Positions 53,390 through 62,299 of a DNA stretch of 64,000 bases are shown one piece after another. Positions within the stretch are counted from its first letter, which is position 1. Each line of letters opens with the position of its first letter. Origin of the DNA: Gammaproteobacteria bacterium (GTDB lineage: Bacteria > Pseudomonadota > Gammaproteobacteria > Steroidobacterales > Steroidobacteraceae); contig JAQGOG010000048.1 of the NCBI GenBank assembly GCA_028293765.1, positions 1-64,000 of the forward strand, read 5' to 3'. The notes under the pieces are model-generated. The model worked only from the letters and a program-made list of their open reading frames with translations, did no database searches and was not told where the DNA came from. The translations under genes were made by a program, and so were the position numbers.

Positions 53390-54699
53390 GCGCATTTTGG
53401 TCGCGAGAGAGAATGAAACTGGAACTGGCGCCGCAAACGAGCATCGCACGCCGGCTTAGCGTTTTCGAATACGGCCACGCGGCCGCCGGCGCGAGTGCGA
53501 AGACGCTGGATCCGCCTCGCATCATCACAATGGTGCTGGAAGGCGAAAGCAGCGTACCGCCTGCACAGTGGGAGGAGGCGTTGCGATGCGCGGTTGCTGC
53601 AAACCCGGGCATACGATTGCGTATTCAGGGGTCCAGACGGCGCGCGCGCTGGACCGGCGACGGAGCACTTCCCCCGCAAGTGCGGGTCATCGAGAATTGC
53701 CGATGGGACGGGAGCTCACATCGCGGCATCGAGCTCATCGAGCAGACGCCCCTGCCGCTACAGACCGGGCCCTCCACTGAATTGATCATTGCCACCGGAG
53801 AGATCACTCGGCTGATTCTGCGCACGAGTCACGCGGTTATGGACGGCGGGGGCGTACTGCATTTCTTACAGGAATTGTTTCGGGCGCTGCGCGGCGAACC
53901 GCTGCTCGGTAGCAACGCGCCGTTCAGCGATGTCGATCTAATGCGTGCGGTTACGAGCGAGGGTTGGAAAGGCGGGCGTGGGGGCGAAAGTCCGATTCCG
54001 CTCACCGGTGGCGCGCGAGGAGCAAGCATAGGCGACGTGTGGCAGCGTCTCACCTTGCCGGCGAGGCCACAGCAAAATCTCATGGGCCGTGTTGCGGAGG
54101 TTGCCGCGCGGCATGCATGGAGCTTTGGACCGGGGACGGTGCGTATCGCCGTTCCGGTAAATTTGCGGCGGCACTTGCCGGGCCTGAAGTCGACCATGAA
54201 TTTCAGCGGGCTGCTGCATGTGGAAATGGCTCCCGGTGAAACGGCCGAGGAGTTTCGGCGCAAAGTGCGTACTGGGCTGGAGCGGAATCGCGATGCTGCG
54301 TTCCCCGCGGTGGCGGAGTGCATACGTTATTTGTCATTCGGATGGTTCGATCAGATGACCGGACGGACGCCAAAGAACTATCTGCGGCGCAATCTGTTGG
54401 AAACTGTGCTCATCACGAATCTTGGCGTGATCGATATGGCGCCGCTCACCTGTCCTCAGTTCGAGCCGTATAACTATTACAGTCTACCCGTCATGGGTAA
54501 CTCGTTTATATCGCTCAGTGCGACGGGCAGGCATCTCAACATGGTTGTCGGGATGCCCGCGATCTATGCTTCAGCAGACCGGCTCGAGCACTTCCTCGAT
54601 CTGCTGCGCGAGGAATTCAGCGCGGATGCGTCGGATGCGGTGCGTCGCGGCGCCTGCGCAAGAAGCGGCGTAGTTCACGGGCCGGGTCCGGGAACCTAG
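53386..54699 (+). CDS. HxxxDG acyltransferase, second of a tandem pair
   Basis: 437 residues. Same architecture as the upstream gene, with HAVMDG (His149, Asp153), then ELFRALRGEPLLGS shared nearly unchanged with its neighbour, and a later AVPVNLRRHLPGLKSTMNFSG. The pair clearly arose by duplication but has diverged, so they probably acylate different positions or use different acyl donors. It is the last gene of the cluster; the next genes run the other way. Confidence 0.86.
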   Translation: MSAFWSRERMKLELAPQTSIARRLSVFEYGHAAAGASAKTLDPPRIITMVLEGESSVPPAQWEEALRCAVAANPGIRLRIQGSRRRARWTGDGALPPQVRVIENCRWDGSSHRGIELIEQTPLPLQTGPSTELIIATGEITRLILRTSHAVMDGGGVLHFLQELFRALRGEPLLGSNAPFSDVDLMRAVTSEGWKGGRGGESPIPLTGGARGASIGDVWQRLTLPARPQQNLMGRVAEVAARHAWSFGPGTVRIAVPVNLRRHLPGLKSTMNFSGLLHVEMAPGETAEEFRRKVRTGLERNRDAAFPAVAECIRYLSFGWFDQMTGRTPKNYLRRNLLETVLITNLGVIDMAPLTCPQFEPYNYYSLPVMGNSFISLSATGRHLNMVVGMPAIYASADRLEHFLDLLREEFSADASDAVRRGACARSGVVHGPGPGT

Positions 54700-54854
54700 G
54701 ACAGGCTTCAACGCAATACCCGCCGCCGATTGCTCAGGAGTCGACCAGTTCTCGCGTCCGACGATTTCAGGCGCGGGTATGCACGACCGAACTCGGCGAC
54801 ATGGCGCGCCTCAACTTATCGCGATGGCTCGAGCGCCGTCGCGCGTTGGCATTT

Positions 54855-55430
54855 TCACGTGTGCACAGGTTGCGCTTGTGCTGGTGCGTCCGCGGGACTC
54901 TCCTGTGACGCAGGGGAGGGAGCGTTGCCCGACAGGGCTGCTTGCAAGCGTGCTTCCTGCTCCGGAGATAGCGACGTGCGTAGCACTCGACCACGAAACC
55001 GTGACAGGTCGCTGAGAACCTTTTCTGGTTGCATTTTGCGCTCGAGTATGAAGATTGCCGAACTGTTCGGCTTGAGTGTCTGCGCCAGCTCGCGAATGAA
55101 GTCGTCACTAATGCCGTAGTCAGTCAGCGCTCCCGCCAGAGCCCCCGTACCGGCACCAACCATTGTGCCGACGGCGAAGCCTACCAGCGGATTGAGGAAT
55201 AGCATGCCCACGAGAGTGCCCCAGAGGGCTCCCCATAAGCCACCGGAAGCGGCGCTCATGCCGACCAGATTCACGCTCTGCTTGAGCTGAATTCCCCCGT
55301 CCGGACGGCGCACCGCGACGACTGCGTCCTCCAGGTCGATGAGGTACTCCCGCTGAAGTCTCCGAAGCTCGGTCAGCACCTCATCGGCTTTGTTCGGGTC
55401 ATCGAATGCCACCACTATGAGCTCCGACAT
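54855..55430 (-). CDS. DUF1269-type glycine-zipper membrane protein
   Basis: 191 residues. The N-terminus (SELIVVAFDDPNKADEVLTEL) and the central Gly/Ala-rich hydrophobic hairpin (GALWGTLVGMLFLNPLVGFAVGTMVGAGTGALAGAL) are DUF1269 features. The C-terminus is a Pro/Gln/Ala tail. AGGAGG four bases upstream fixes the ATG at 55428-55430. Such proteins are linked with stress and envelope functions; the exact role is unknown. Confidence 0.87.
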   Translation of the reverse strand: MSELIVVAFDDPNKADEVLTELRRLQREYLIDLEDAVVAVRRPDGGIQLKQSVNLVGMSAASGGLWGALWGTLVGMLFLNPLVGFAVGTMVGAGTGALAGALTDYGISDDFIRELAQTLKPNSSAIFILERKMQPEKVLSDLSRFRGRVLRTSLSPEQEARLQAALSGNAPSPASQESPADAPAQAQPVHT

Positions 55431-55626
55431 TGAACCTCCTCTCAGGCAGCACCCCGAAGCACAGCCTGCTGTGTTGAAGTTGACATCACGCGCTGGCGAT
55501 TTTTCCATCAAGTCCGGGGGGCGTCCTTGACGCCCATCAATACCGGGATCTTAGGCTGAAGCCCGGCTCGGCAGGGCGCTTGACGTGAAGCGCCGCATTG
55601 GCTTGTACCGGTGCCGCCAGTTGCAG

Positions 55627-56070
55627 CTAGGGCGCCTGGTCTGACTGCGGCCAGAGGTCCCGAATCTCGCTGGGCAATAGCTGCTTCACGTTCTTGATTT
55701 CGCCCTCGCTGACTCGGTTCGATAGCAGCGTGAATACTGCACGAGCGGCGCGCTCCGGATCGATAGGATCGGTGCCCTCGAGCTCCTGCCTGATGTGGTC
55801 GAGAAACTGGTCCTTATGGCGTATTTTGAGCGGCTTGTCGGTAGGGTCCCAGCCCTCGTAATATAAGCCTCGGATCAACATCGGCAGTTGCGCTCCAAGG
55901 TGCGCGACTTCCTCCGCCGTCAGCCTGTCCCGCAGGGCGTGGAGGGTTGCCCTGAGCGTCAAGTAAGCCGCGTGCCTGTTCTCCGAAGCTTGCACCTGCA
56001 TCAGATCCTTCAACCAACTGTTGGTCCTGTGAATCGTAGTATCGAATACTTCGAGGCCGGTGATACTCAT
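55627..56070 (-). CDS. DUF2267 domain protein
   Basis: 147 residues matching DUF2267: WLKDLMQVQASENRHAAYLTLRATLHALRDRLTAEEVAHLGAQLPMLIRGLYYEGWDP, then a second helical half (AARAVFTLLSNRVSEGEIKNVKQLLPSEIRDLWP). Soluble, helical, unknown function, often in stress-gene neighbourhoods. The start at 56068-56070 has GGACAAGGAT just upstream. Confidence 0.88.
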   Translation of the reverse strand: MSITGLEVFDTTIHRTNSWLKDLMQVQASENRHAAYLTLRATLHALRDRLTAEEVAHLGAQLPMLIRGLYYEGWDPTDKPLKIRHKDQFLDHIRQELEGTDPIDPERAARAVFTLLSNRVSEGEIKNVKQLLPSEIRDLWPQSDQAP

Positions 56071-56210
56071 ATCCTTGTCCAGTCCTGTGGCTTTGGCCGA
56101 TCGCAACCGAAGTACGGGAGCCTAATGCATCGGCCCAAGGCAGCCTTGACAGGCGTCAACTCGTCGGCAAGTTGCTCGGCCGCCGCTGAAGTCAATGTGC
56201 TCCTGTTGCT

Positions 56211-56684
56211 CTACGTCGCGACCGAGGGCTTTCCCTCAGACTTGAGGTCTGCGTGCAGGACGGTAGCGCCGAGCTCCCGCAAGCGCGCTGCCAGCCGTGC
56301 GCTCGTATCCTTGGCCACCTCAATGACCAGGGCGCTCTTACCCGGTGTGAGCTGCGCGGCGACAGCGTTGAAGAAACTCTCTTCCACGCCCAAGTTGGCG
56401 AGATCTCTCGTGAATCCGAGCCACCCCCCTGCGGCGAATCCGATCGCAGAGCCAACCGGTCCAGCAGCCAGGCCGATCAGTGCACCGACCAGAGCGCCGA
56501 CCGGGGCGCGAAACGGCAGCCGGCTGTTCCATTTCTGCTCCGAGACCGTTTCATCCGCATGCTTGACGATGACGGCGAGGCCACGGATGGCGGTGACCGC
56601 GGGATCGCCGGGATCCTCCAACGCGCGAGCCGCGTCGTAAGCCGCGGCTTCATCAGGGAAGATCGCGATGACTAGTTGATTCAC
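56211..56684 (-). CDS. DUF1269-like stress protein, second copy
   Basis: 157 residues from a GTG at 56682-56684 with GGGAG upstream. An N-terminal ferredoxin-like region (NQLVIAIFPDEAAAYDAARAL) is followed by a glycine-rich double membrane helix (APVGALVGALIGLAAGPVGSAIGFAAGGWLGF) and a C-terminal strand-helix pair. It resembles the 54855 gene in layout but only weakly in sequence. Runs in the same direction as its neighbours. Confidence 0.8.
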   Translation of the reverse strand: MNQLVIAIFPDEAAAYDAARALEDPGDPAVTAIRGLAVIVKHADETVSEQKWNSRLPFRAPVGALVGALIGLAAGPVGSAIGFAAGGWLGFTRDLANLGVEESFFNAVAAQLTPGKSALVIEVAKDTSARLAARLRELGATVLHADLKSEGKPSVAT

Positions 56685-56745
56685 AGGTTGGCTCCCTGCA
56701 GTCCCGATCCGTTCGCGAACACTTTTGGTCTCGGGGGGACGCGAT

Positions 56746-57300
56746 TCAGCGCCCCGGCCGTACCCGCGCCACGAACGCAACCAGCGCCTGCAGCTGCTCG
56801 ACGATGAGTCTTTGCGAGCCCTGATGGGTCAACTTGCCCTCCTTGCCGAAGCGCTCGTGCGCCTGGGCTACCATAACCTCGGGCTGGTTGAGCACGAACG
56901 CGTTCAGGTAAACGAAACACCTGCGCAGGTCATATTGCGCCCGGGCCGATCCGAGCATGCTCGGGCTCGCTCCGGTGAGCGCGATCGGCTTCTCGTTGAA
57001 CGGCTGGTCGGGTGGACGCGAGGCCCAGTCGATCGCGTTCTTCAGCACGCCAGGGATCGAGTAGTTGTATTCCGGCGTGACGATCAGCAAGGCGTCGGCG
57101 CGTTGAATCTGCTCCCGCAGGCGGCCGACAGGCGCGGGAAACCCCACCTGGCGGACATCCTCGTTGTAGGAAGGGATCTCATCGATGCGCGCAGTTTCGA
57201 TCGTCACATCCGGAGGCGCCCAGTCCGCATAGGCTCCCAGCAGCAAGGCATTGTATGAGCCTTTGCGCAGGCTGCCGCAGATGCCGAGGATGCGGAGCAT
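56746..57300 (-). CDS. NADPH-dependent FMN reductase family protein
   Basis: 184-residue flavodoxin-fold protein with GICGSLRKGSYNALLL (FMN phosphate loop) and IVTPEYNYSIPGVLKNAIDW, both hallmarks of the ChrR/YieF/azoreductase-like group. Reduces flavins or quinones with NAD(P)H. First gene of the minus-strand stress group. Confidence 0.92.
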   Translation of the reverse strand: MLRILGICGSLRKGSYNALLLGAYADWAPPDVTIETARIDEIPSYNEDVRQVGFPAPVGRLREQIQRADALLIVTPEYNYSIPGVLKNAIDWASRPPDQPFNEKPIALTGASPSMLGSARAQYDLRRCFVYLNAFVLNQPEVMVAQAHERFGKEGKLTHQGSQRLIVEQLQALVAFVARVRPGR

Positions 57301-57914
57301 AAGCTTCTCCTGCTGGGCTCTTGGCTCACCAAAGCATCATCGTCCGTCAACCCGATCGCAGTGGAATTGATGGGGATCAACACCTGCCCGGATTCTGCGA
57401 TCCGGGGCGGCGTGGCCCCACTGCGAAGGCTCAGCTGCGGCTTTGCCGGAGCGGCACGCAAGGTCTACAGCAATGCCAAGCTGCCGGCAACCTACTCGCG
57501 ATGGGGTTCCTCGTACGTTCGCGCTGAGTGCGCGCCAGCGTCGCAACCAATACGCGTACCCGGCCGTCGCGAGTCCTGGTCGTTCAACGCAAAGTGCGGC
57601 GCATTCATGAGTTGAACGAGCCGGCCGCAGGCTCGGTCTGAACCGGCAGTTTGGAATCCAAACGCGTTACATCTGAAACGCCTGCCAAGACTCATGACAT
57701 CGGCTGAATGTATTGGGGGCAGATAGTAACTCTCGACAACGCAAGAGTGATCCAGAACCCGAAAGGCGACTGCCTTGCAAACTATCCTGGGAGAGGAAGT
57801 TATTCGTCGAGGCCTCACGACACTGCAGAGTCGCCAGCGGCTGGCGTCGCTTTGCAACTCACTGCTGACTCGCTATGTCGGCGTCGGTACTGCACAAACC
57901 GGACTCGCGCACCA
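57301..57914. other. 614-nt intergenic region between divergent FMN reductase and RND operons
   Basis: I see no gene. Open frames here lack ribosome binding sites and recognisable motifs. The promoter of the efflux operon should be near 57700-57900. Confidence 0.4.
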
Positions 57915-60900
57915 ATGAATGCGATCGTGCTCGTAGCACTGAAGCGGCCTTACACGTTCGTCGTGTTAGCCATACTGATCCTCATTTTCGGAGGACGCGC
58001 CGCGCTGCAGACGCCTACGGACATTTTTCCGAACATAGGGATCCCCGTGGTCGCGGCCGTCTGGACCTATAACGGCCTGACGCCGGAGGACGTTTCGGGA
58101 CGGGTCGTTTATTACTACGAGCGCGCGCTGACCACGACGGTCAGCAACATCGAGCATATCGAGAGCGAGTCGCTCTACGGCCGCGGAATCGTAAAAATTT
58201 ATTTCCAGCCGGGAACGGACGTAGCGGCGGCGCAGGCACAGGTCACTGCCATCTCGCAAACCGTGCTGAAGCAGATGCCGGCGGGGATCACGCCGCCACT
58301 GGTGCTAACTTACAACGCCTCCTCGGTGCCGGTGCTGGACCTGCAGATCTCATCGGACCAGATGACAGGATCGCAGTTGAATGATACGGCCACCAACATG
58401 ATCCGGCCGATGCTGGTCTCGGTGCCGGGCGTGGCGGTGCCTGCACCCTATGGAGGGACGCAGAGCAACGTCCAGGTGGATCTCGACCAGCAAAAGCTGC
58501 TGGCGCACGGCCTGTCGGCGCAGGACGTAGCACACGCTCTGGCACAGCAGAACATCGTGCTGCCGGCGGGTGACCAGAAGATCGGAGCGATCGATTTCCT
58601 CGTCGTGACCAACGCGTCGCCGGTGAATGTGGCGAGCTTCAACGCGCTGCCGATCAAGCAGGTGGGCGGCACAGTGGTCACCGTCGGCGACGTCGCCCAT
58701 GTGTACCTCGGCGGGCCGCCGCAGACCAACTCCGTATTGGTTCGCGGGCACCAGGCCGTGCTGCTGGAGGTGCTCAAGGCCGGAGATGCCTCGACACTCG
58801 CGGTGGTCGCGGGTGTCAAGGCGAAAATACCGCAGATTCTGCGGACCTTGCCGGCGGGAGTGAAGATCACGGCACTGAACGATGCCTCGACCTTCGTGCG
58901 CGCCTCGGTGGCAGAGGTCGTGCAAGAGATGGTGACGGCGGCTGCGTTGACCGGCTTGGTCGTCCTGCTGTTCCTCGGTTCCGGACGCTCGACCTTGATC
59001 GTCGCGACTTCAATCCCGCTCTCGATTCTGTGCTCGATCCTCGGGCTCGCCTGGTTCGGTCAAACCATCAACGTCATGACCCTCGGTGGCCTGGCGCTTG
59101 CGGTCGGCATTCTGGTCGATGATGCCACGGTGATGATCGAGAACATCGATGCGCATCTGGCGACCGGCGCGGAGCTGCAGCCGGCGATCATCGAGGCGGC
59201 GAACCAGATCGTGATTCCAACCTTTGTCTCCACGCTGTGCATCTGCATCGTCTGGTTGCCGCTGTTCCAGTTATCCGGCGTCGCCGGCTACCTGTTTCTG
59301 CCGATGGCCGAAGCCATCGTCTTCGCGATGCTCGCCTCCTTTATTCTCTCGCGCACACTGGTGCCGACGTTGGCGGCCTATCTGCTGCCGGCGCAGGTAG
59401 CGGCGCGCAAAGCGGGCGGGGAGCCAAAAGGTGTCTTCGGGCGGTTCCAGGCGGCATTCGAGCGGCGCTTCGACCGGTTTCGCGACGGGTACCGAGAGCT
59501 GCTGGCCAAGGTGGTTGCGCGGCGCGGCCGATTCATCGTCGGGTTCATGGCGGCAGCAGTCGCCTCGATCAGCCTGCTGGTGCCCTGGCTGGGGCGCGAT
59601 TTCTTCCCGGGTATCAAGTCCGGCGAGATCGACATGCATTTCCGTGCGCCGATCGGGCTACGCCTCGAAGAGGCCGGCAAGGTCGCCTCGCTGGTGGACA
59701 CTGCCATTGGCAGGTTGCTGCCGGGCCATGTCACCAATGTGATCGACAACTGCGGCCTGCCGACCAGCGGTATCAACCAGGCCTACAGCGCGAGCGCCAC
59801 GATCGGACCGCAAGACTGCGACGTCACCATCAGCCTCAACGACCAGGCCTCACCGGTCGACGCGTACCGCGCGATTCTGCGCGACAAACTGCCGAAGCTG
59901 TTCCCTGGCACGGACTTCACCTTCCCACCCGGCGATATCACGGCGAAGATCCTGGACTTTGGCCTGCCGGCGCCACTTGATGTGCAGATCGTCGGACGCG
60001 ACCTCGCAGCGAACATGGCCTACGCCCAGCGAGTGGTCGCCGAGATGCGCCGCGTCCCTGGCATCGTGGACGCGACGATCCAACAGACGCTGGCGGAGCC
60101 GACGTTGCTGGTCTCCTCGCATAGAGCCTTCGCGCTCGGCGCAGGGCTGACGGAATCCGACATCGCCAACAATACGCTGGCGACGCTGTCGGGCTCCGGA
60201 CAGGTGTCGCCAACCTACTGGCTCGATTACAAGACGGGGGTCTCGCATCTCGTGAACCTGCAGACACCGCAGACGCAGCTGACCTCGATGAACGATCTGG
60301 AAACGATCCCCATCGACCAGGGCAACGGTGATCCGAACGGCAAGGGTGCGCAAATCCTCGGCAGCTCAAGCCAGATCACCCAGGTCGGAAAGCCGCTCGA
60401 GGTGTCGCATCACGACATCATGCCCGTGGTCGATATTTTCGCGGGCAACGCGGGACGGGATCTGGGCGCAGTGAGCGACGCGGTCGCGGGTGTGCTGCAG
60501 CGGATGAAAGGCGACGTGCCGCACGGCGCGACCGTGCAAGTGCAGGGCCAGGGGGTGACGATGAACGCGGCGTACGTGCAGCTGCTAGTGGGGCTCGCGT
60601 TCTCGATCCTGCTCGTCTACCTGGTGATCGTCGTTAATTTCCAGTCCTGGCTCGATCCCTTCATCATCATCACGGCGCTGCCGGGCGCGTTGACCGGGAT
60701 TGTCTGGTCCCTGTTCCTGACCGGCACCACGCTGTCAGTACCGGCCCTGACCGGCGCGATCATGTGCATGGGCACCGCGACGGCGAACTCGATCCTGGTG
60801 GTGGCCTTTGCCCGCGACGAGCTGGCCGCACATGGCGATCCGATCCGTGCGGCCGTGACGGCCGGGTATGCGCGCTTGCGGCCGGTGCTGATGACGGCGA

Positions 60901-61073
60901 CGGCAATGGTGATCGGCATGCTGCCCATGTCGATGTCCAACACGGAGAATGCGCCCCTGGGGCGCGCGGTGATAGGCGGGCTGCTCGTGGCAACATTCGC
61001 AACATTGATGTTCGTGCCCTGCGTCTTTGCTCTGCTGCACCAGAAGCGCTCAACAGTAGGAGAAGTACGATGA
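57915..61073 (+). CDS. RND efflux pump inner-membrane subunit
   Basis: 1052 residues, usual RND length. N-terminal helix (RPYTFVVLAILILIFGG), a large periplasmic loop, helix 4 with the proton-relay pair in GGLALAVGILVDDATVMIENI, then a second loop and helices to the C-terminus. The ATG at 57915 is chosen because the first membrane helix begins there; the frame runs 200 nt further upstream. The adaptor and outer-membrane partner genes follow with four-base overlaps, giving a complete tripartite pump. Substrates cannot be read from sequence. Confidence 0.92.
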   Translation: MNAIVLVALKRPYTFVVLAILILIFGGRAALQTPTDIFPNIGIPVVAAVWTYNGLTPEDVSGRVVYYYERALTTTVSNIEHIESESLYGRGIVKIYFQPGTDVAAAQAQVTAISQTVLKQMPAGITPPLVLTYNASSVPVLDLQISSDQMTGSQLNDTATNMIRPMLVSVPGVAVPAPYGGTQSNVQVDLDQQKLLAHGLSAQDVAHALAQQNIVLPAGDQKIGAIDFLVVTNASPVNVASFNALPIKQVGGTVVTVGDVAHVYLGGPPQTNSVLVRGHQAVLLEVLKAGDASTLAVVAGVKAKIPQILRTLPAGVKITALNDASTFVRASVAEVVQEMVTAAALTGLVVLLFLGSGRSTLIVATSIPLSILCSILGLAWFGQTINVMTLGGLALAVGILVDDATVMIENIDAHLATGAELQPAIIEAANQIVIPTFVSTLCICIVWLPLFQLSGVAGYLFLPMAEAIVFAMLASFILSRTLVPTLAAYLLPAQVAARKAGGEPKGVFGRFQAAFERRFDRFRDGYRELLAKVVARRGRFIVGFMAAAVASISLLVPWLGRDFFPGIKSGEIDMHFRAPIGLRLEEAGKVASLVDTAIGRLLPGHVTNVIDNCGLPTSGINQAYSASATIGPQDCDVTISLNDQASPVDAYRAILRDKLPKLFPGTDFTFPPGDITAKILDFGLPAPLDVQIVGRDLAANMAYAQRVVAEMRRVPGIVDATIQQTLAEPTLLVSSHRAFALGAGLTESDIANNTLATLSGSGQVSPTYWLDYKTGVSHLVNLQTPQTQLTSMNDLETIPIDQGNGDPNGKGAQILGSSSQITQVGKPLEVSHHDIMPVVDIFAGNAGRDLGAVSDAVAGVLQRMKGDVPHGATVQVQGQGVTMNAAYVQLLVGLAFSILLVYLVIVVNFQSWLDPFIIITALPGALTGIVWSLFLTGTTLSVPALTGAIMCMGTATANSILVVAFARDELAAHGDPIRAAVTAGYARLRPVLMTATAMVIGMLPMSMSNTENAPLGRAVIGGLLVATFATLMFVPCVFALLHQKRSTVGEVR

Positions 61074-62299
61074 AGCGTCGCGCGCTGCTGAGTTTCGGGT
61101 TGCCGGCCGTGCTCGCAGCGGCACTGGTGGTGTACGGCGTGGTGGGGCGCGAACGGTCGCTTGCGTCTCTGACGCGCGTCGCCAATGAACAGGCGAACGT
61201 TCCGGTCCAGGTCATCAGCCCTCAGCGGGGGCCCTCGACGCGCCCGCTCGTGCTGCCGGGAACGGTGCGCGCGTGGTACGAGGCGCCCATCTTCGCGCAG
61301 GTCGCCGGCTACGTGCAGAGCTGGAACGAGGACTACGGAGCTAGCGTAAAGGCGGGGCAGCTGCTGGCCACGATCGACGCGCCGAGCCTGGATGCCCAGT
61401 ACGCAGCGGCAAAGGCAAATCTTAATGTGGCACAAGCGAACTACCGACTTGCGGTCTCCACCGCGGCGCGCTGGCAGGCCCTGGCAGGAACCCCAGCGGT
61501 GTCGAAGCAGGAGGTGGATGTGCAGGCGGCCGGTGCGGCGGCACGCAAGGCCGAGATGGAAGCTTCGGCACAGGACGTCGCGCGGTATGCGGCACTTGAG
61601 GCATTCAAACGCGTGGTGGCGCCGTTTGACGGCGTGGTCACGGCGCGTCTCACCGATGTCGGCAGTTACGTCAACGCAGCGGGAGGTGATGTTTCGGTCC
61701 GTGGTAATTCGGCGGAACTCTTTACCGTATCCGACGTGCACGAGATGCGGGTGTTCGTGTCGGTGCCGCAGGACTATGCGAACCTGTTAGGCCCTCATAC
61801 CACAGCGACGCTCCATCAGCCCTCGCAACCGGGAAAATCCATTGAGGCGAAGTTCCTGACGACGGCACGGGCATTCAACCCAAGCACGCGGACCGCGGAG
61901 ACGGAGCTGACTGTTGACAACTCGAATCACGCACTGTGGCCTGGCACGTACGTGGACGTGGAGTTCCACGTGCCATCCGATCAGACGGTGCTCACAATGC
62001 CCGAAGCGGCTCTGATCTTTCGTGCGGACGGGGCGCAGGTGGCGATCGTCGACGCGCAGAATCGCGTCCATCTGCGCAACGTGACACTCGGCCAAAATCT
62101 GGGACAAACGGTGCAGGTCACGAGCGGCCTATCGCTCGGCGACAAGCTCGTGAACAATCCGCCCGCAGGCCTGCTCGAGGGGCAGTCGGTCCAATCCGTA
62201 ACGCCAGCTACGGGGTATGCCATGGCGCCCCAAAAGGCGCCGCAGCCGACGCACTCGGCAGGTTCCGCCAATGGGGATGGGCAGGCAACCAAGCCATGA
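61070..62299 (+). CDS. RND efflux periplasmic adaptor (MFP/HlyD family)
   Basis: 409 residues with an N-terminal membrane anchor or signal (LLSFGLPAVLAAALVVYGVVG). The lipoyl/barrel-sandwich halves are present: AQVAGYVQSWNEDYGASVKAGQLLATID and FDGVVTARLTDVGSYVNA. Between them is a helical hairpin (AAKANLNVAQANYRLAVSTAARWQAL). The stop overlaps the next gene by four bases. Confidence 0.93.
   Translation: MKRRALLSFGLPAVLAAALVVYGVVGRERSLASLTRVANEQANVPVQVISPQRGPSTRPLVLPGTVRAWYEAPIFAQVAGYVQSWNEDYGASVKAGQLLATIDAPSLDAQYAAAKANLNVAQANYRLAVSTAARWQALAGTPAVSKQEVDVQAAGAAARKAEMEASAQDVARYAALEAFKRVVAPFDGVVTARLTDVGSYVNAAGGDVSVRGNSAELFTVSDVHEMRVFVSVPQDYANLLGPHTTATLHQPSQPGKSIEAKFLTTARAFNPSTRTAETELTVDNSNHALWPGTYVDVEFHVPSDQTVLTMPEAALIFRADGAQVAIVDAQNRVHLRNVTLGQNLGQTVQVTSGLSLGDKLVNNPPAGLLEGQSVQSVTPATGYAMAPQKAPQPTHSAGSANGDGQATKP

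Noticed and set aside
57361-57615. Open frame in the gap before the RND operon
   Set aside because: No ribosome binding site, no family resemblance, and the opposite strand is equally open.
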